Below are positions 6,154-7,597 of a stretch of DNA of 7,597 bases, piece by piece; positions within the stretch are counted from its first letter, which is position 1, and every line of letters begins with the position of its first letter. The translations under genes and the position numbers were made by a program. The stretch spans positions 1 to 7,597 of the forward strand of contig NZ_DYZA01000058.1 in the NCBI RefSeq assembly GCF_020741395.1, read 5' to 3'. The notes under the pieces are model-generated. The model did not search any database and had not been told where the DNA came from. It saw nothing but the letters and a program-made list of their open reading frames with translations. The DNA comes from Mailhella massiliensis. Its GTDB lineage: Bacteria > Desulfobacterota > Desulfovibrionia > Desulfovibrionales > Desulfovibrionaceae.

Positions 6154-6957
6154 ATGGCAAGATATTATCTCGCGGAACAGGTTGCCCTGGAGCATGCCTC
6201 CAGCCTGGATTATGCTCAGGAATTTCTGTTCAACGCCCTGAACATCGGCGAGGCCATGCTCATCAGCGGCGCGGAGGTCAGCCGTGTGGAAGACAGCGTC
6301 CGCCGCATCTGTATGGCCTACGGCGCGGAAAAGGTGGATGTTTTCACCATCACCTCGGCCATTGTGGTGACGGTCTATTCCCCCATGTTCGGGGCCGTCA
6401 CGCAGACAAGGCGCATCACCTCCACGAAATACGACCTGTTCAAGCTTTCCCGGCTCAATGCCCTTTCCCGTCGCATCTGCGAAGAAATGCCCCTTTTCGA
6501 GGTAGTGGAGAATGAGCTTGAGGAAATACGCACCAAAACGCCGCAATATTCCTTTGCCGTGATGCTGGGCACATACGCGCTTATTTCCGCTTCGTTCACA
6601 CTTTTTTTCGGCGGACAGTGGCTGGATGCCGCAGCCTCGGCAGTGATAGGAATTTTTCTGAAGTACATGGAGTCGGTGTCGCGCTATCTGGAGCTTCCCG
6701 CCAACGTGGCGGCGGTGTTGTGGTCCTTTGCAGGCGGCTGCCTCGCGCTGCTCTTCGTATCCGCTGGCTTCGGCTGCTCCGCGGAAAAGATCAGCATCGG
6801 CAACATCATGCTGCTTATTCCGGGCATGCTGCTGACCAACTCCATCCGTGATATTTTCAACGGCGATACGCTCTCAGCATTGCTCGGCTTCTGCAACGCC
6901 TTCCTTCTTGCGGCGCTCATCGCCTTCGGCTTCGCGCTTCCCACCCTTATCTGGTGA
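6154..6957 (+). CDS. yjjP: Threonine/serine exporter family protein, large subunit (ThrE N-domain / YjjP-like, 267 aa)
   Basis: This inner-membrane protein is of the ThrE family (DUF1212 part). In Corynebacterium the single-chain ThrE exports threonine and serine. In E. coli the split pair YjjP-YjjB has been linked to succinate export, so the substrate cannot be read from sequence. The N-terminal soluble domain (about 22-125) carries the family stretch GAEVSRVEDSVRRICMAYGA (39-58) and VDVFTITSAIVVT. About five membrane segments follow, near 132-152, 157-170, 186-207, 215-228 and 240-265. The conserved IPGMLLTNSIRDIFNGDTLS lies around 222-241, with P223, G224, R232, D233 and D238. Length matches E. 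coli YjjP closely. The ATG has a poor ribosome binding site and follows a possible leader ORF. The partner gene starts six bases after its stop. Confidence 0.93.
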   Translation: MARYYLAEQVALEHASSLDYAQEFLFNALNIGEAMLISGAEVSRVEDSVRRICMAYGAEKVDVFTITSAIVVTVYSPMFGAVTQTRRITSTKYDLFKLSRLNALSRRICEEMPLFEVVENELEEIRTKTPQYSFAVMLGTYALISASFTLFFGGQWLDAAASAVIGIFLKYMESVSRYLELPANVAAVLWSFAGGCLALLFVSAGFGCSAEKISIGNIMLLIPGMLLTNSIRDIFNGDTLSALLGFCNAFLLAALIAFGFALPTLIW

Positions 6958-6963
6958 CAGAAC

Positions 6964-7449
6964 ATGACTTTTGACACGCTTATCCAGCTCATCACGGCTT
7001 TCAGCGGTTCCGTGGGCTTTGCCGTGCTTTTCAACGTGCAGTCTGCAAGGCTTTTCTGGGCGGGGCTCGGCGGCATGCTGGGCTGGGCGGCCTATCTTGC
7101 CCTGGGGGCTGTATGCGAAAGCGACGTGATCCGTTTTTTTTTCGCTTCCGTATGCTTCACGTTGTATTCGGAACCTATGGCAAGGCTGAAGAAGACGCCG
7201 TCCACCGTGTTCCTTGTGCCTGCGGCCATACCCATGGTGCCCGGGGCTTCGCTGTACCGCTCCATGAGCTTCGCCGTGAACGGGGAGTGGGGCGCTTTTT
7301 CCCGGCAGATACTCTATACTCTGCTCCTGGCCTCGGCCATAGCCGCGGGCATAGTGTGCGCCATGGCCATAAGCCACATTGTGCGGAGGCTGGCGGGAGC
7401 CCTTGCTCAGAAAACCGGACGCGGCGGGAAAGGCTGTTCCCATAGGTAA
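6964..7449 (+). CDS. yjjB: Threonine/serine exporter family protein, small subunit (ThrE C-domain / YjjB-like, 161 aa)
   Basis: This is the small integral-membrane partner of the preceding protein, corresponding to the C-terminal half (DUF3815/ThrE_2) of single-chain ThrE. Four or so hydrophobic segments are visible, near 10-24, 31-50, 55-68 and 112-140. The family signature is LVPAAIPMVPGASLYRSM (about 84-101), with P90, P93, G94 and Y98. A short Lys/Arg/Gly-rich tail follows. Length agrees with YjjB-type proteins (~157). The ATG at 6964 is six bases after the stop of the large subunit and has only a weak GGTGACAG upstream, so it probably depends on coupled translation. The two proteins are expected to act as a complex. 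The transported compound is not determinable from sequence: amino acids or dicarboxylates are the options known in the family. Confidence 0.92.
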   Translation: MTFDTLIQLITAFSGSVGFAVLFNVQSARLFWAGLGGMLGWAAYLALGAVCESDVIRFFFASVCFTLYSEPMARLKKTPSTVFLVPAAIPMVPGASLYRSMSFAVNGEWGAFSRQILYTLLLASAIAAGIVCAMAISHIVRRLAGALAQKTGRGGKGCSHR

Positions 7450-7472
7450 AGAGAGTCCCGATACCCGCCGTT

Positions 7473-7497
7473 TGCAAAAAAAATGATTTTTTTTGCA
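7473..7497. terminator. Perfect A8/T8 palindrome, probable bidirectional terminator
   Basis: TGC-A8 (7473-7483) and T8-GCA (7487-7497) form a perfect 11-bp inverted repeat around a TGA loop, 24 bases after the exporter stop. It differs from a normal terminator because the T-run is inside the stem. On either strand the transcript would carry A8 then U8. It also overlaps the region expected to hold an UP element (about -46 to -70) of the tRNA promoter downstream. Confidence 0.5.
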
Positions 7498-7507
7498 GGA
7501 AAAACGC

Positions 7508-7536
7508 TTGACGAAGGATGTTTTTTTTTCTATAAG
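7508..7536 (+). promoter_or_regulatory. Strong sigma70 promoter of tRNA-Lys
   Basis: TTGACG (7508-7513), a 17-base spacer ending in T9C, and TATAAG (7531-7536) place the start near 7543, about 14 bases before the mature tRNA. AT-rich DNA at 7484-7505 fits an UP element. This shows that the tRNA is transcribed on its own, or heads a tRNA operon continuing to the right. Confidence 0.87.
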
Positions 7537-7556
7537 CACTCCTGCGCCGAGCGTAT

Positions 7557-7597
<41 letters not shown>

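Noticed and set aside
7426..7441. GGGAA/TTCCC hairpin at the end of the small exporter subunit gene
   Set aside because: It has a five-base-pair stem inside coding sequence with no T-run after it, which is expected by chance.

Overview
This window is an ordinary-looking chromosomal segment of a GC-rich Gram-negative bacterium. The gene set and the Ala/Pro-rich SecG tail suggest a Desulfovibrionaceae-type sulfate reducer (for example a Desulfovibrio/Bilophila/Mailhella relative). That placement is an inference from general familiarity with such genomes, not from a search. There is no phage, IS, CRISPR or toxin-antitoxin signature.

Layout. Positions 1-2080 on the minus strand hold the first 693 residues of the replicative DNA polymerase III alpha subunit (dnaE); the gene runs off the left edge. 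A 190-bp divergent gap separates it from a rightward cluster. That cluster holds a TTG-initiated one-helix membrane protein (2271-2501), an HD-domain phosphohydrolase (2491-3288) and a YmdB/TIGR00282-type metallophosphoesterase (3288-4148), linked by 11-bp and 1-bp overlaps. After a 73-bp AT-richer gap come triosephosphate isomerase (tpiA, 4222-4977) and the translocon subunit SecG (4994-5515), closed by a strong hairpin terminator at about 5532-5570.

A gene-poor stretch follows (about 5571-6153). Its first 370 bp hold nothing I can identify. Its end carries a possible terminator, a near-consensus sigma70 promoter (TTGACA-17-TATAGA) and a predicted 144-nt leader. The leader contains a short ORF with a strong Shine-Dalgarno sequence, and that sequence can pair with the extreme 5' end of the transcript. 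The leader feeds a two-gene split ThrE/YjjP-YjjB-type exporter (6154-6957 and 6964-7449). A perfect A8/T8 palindrome and a second strong promoter then precede a tRNA-Lys(CUU), which is cut by the right edge after 41 nt.

How the genes fit together. dnaE, tpiA and secG are housekeeping genes. The HD protein and the YmdB-like enzyme are both predicted metal-dependent phosphohydrolases and are translationally coupled, which suggests a joint role in nucleotide or RNA turnover. The exporter pair is a separate transcription unit, and its unusual leader is the most interesting regulatory candidate here. I found no convincing wholly new system. The points most worth checking are the exporter leader, the membrane-anchor/HD/YmdB cluster with its resemblance to RNase Y-YmdB context, and the intact PHP metal site in DnaE.
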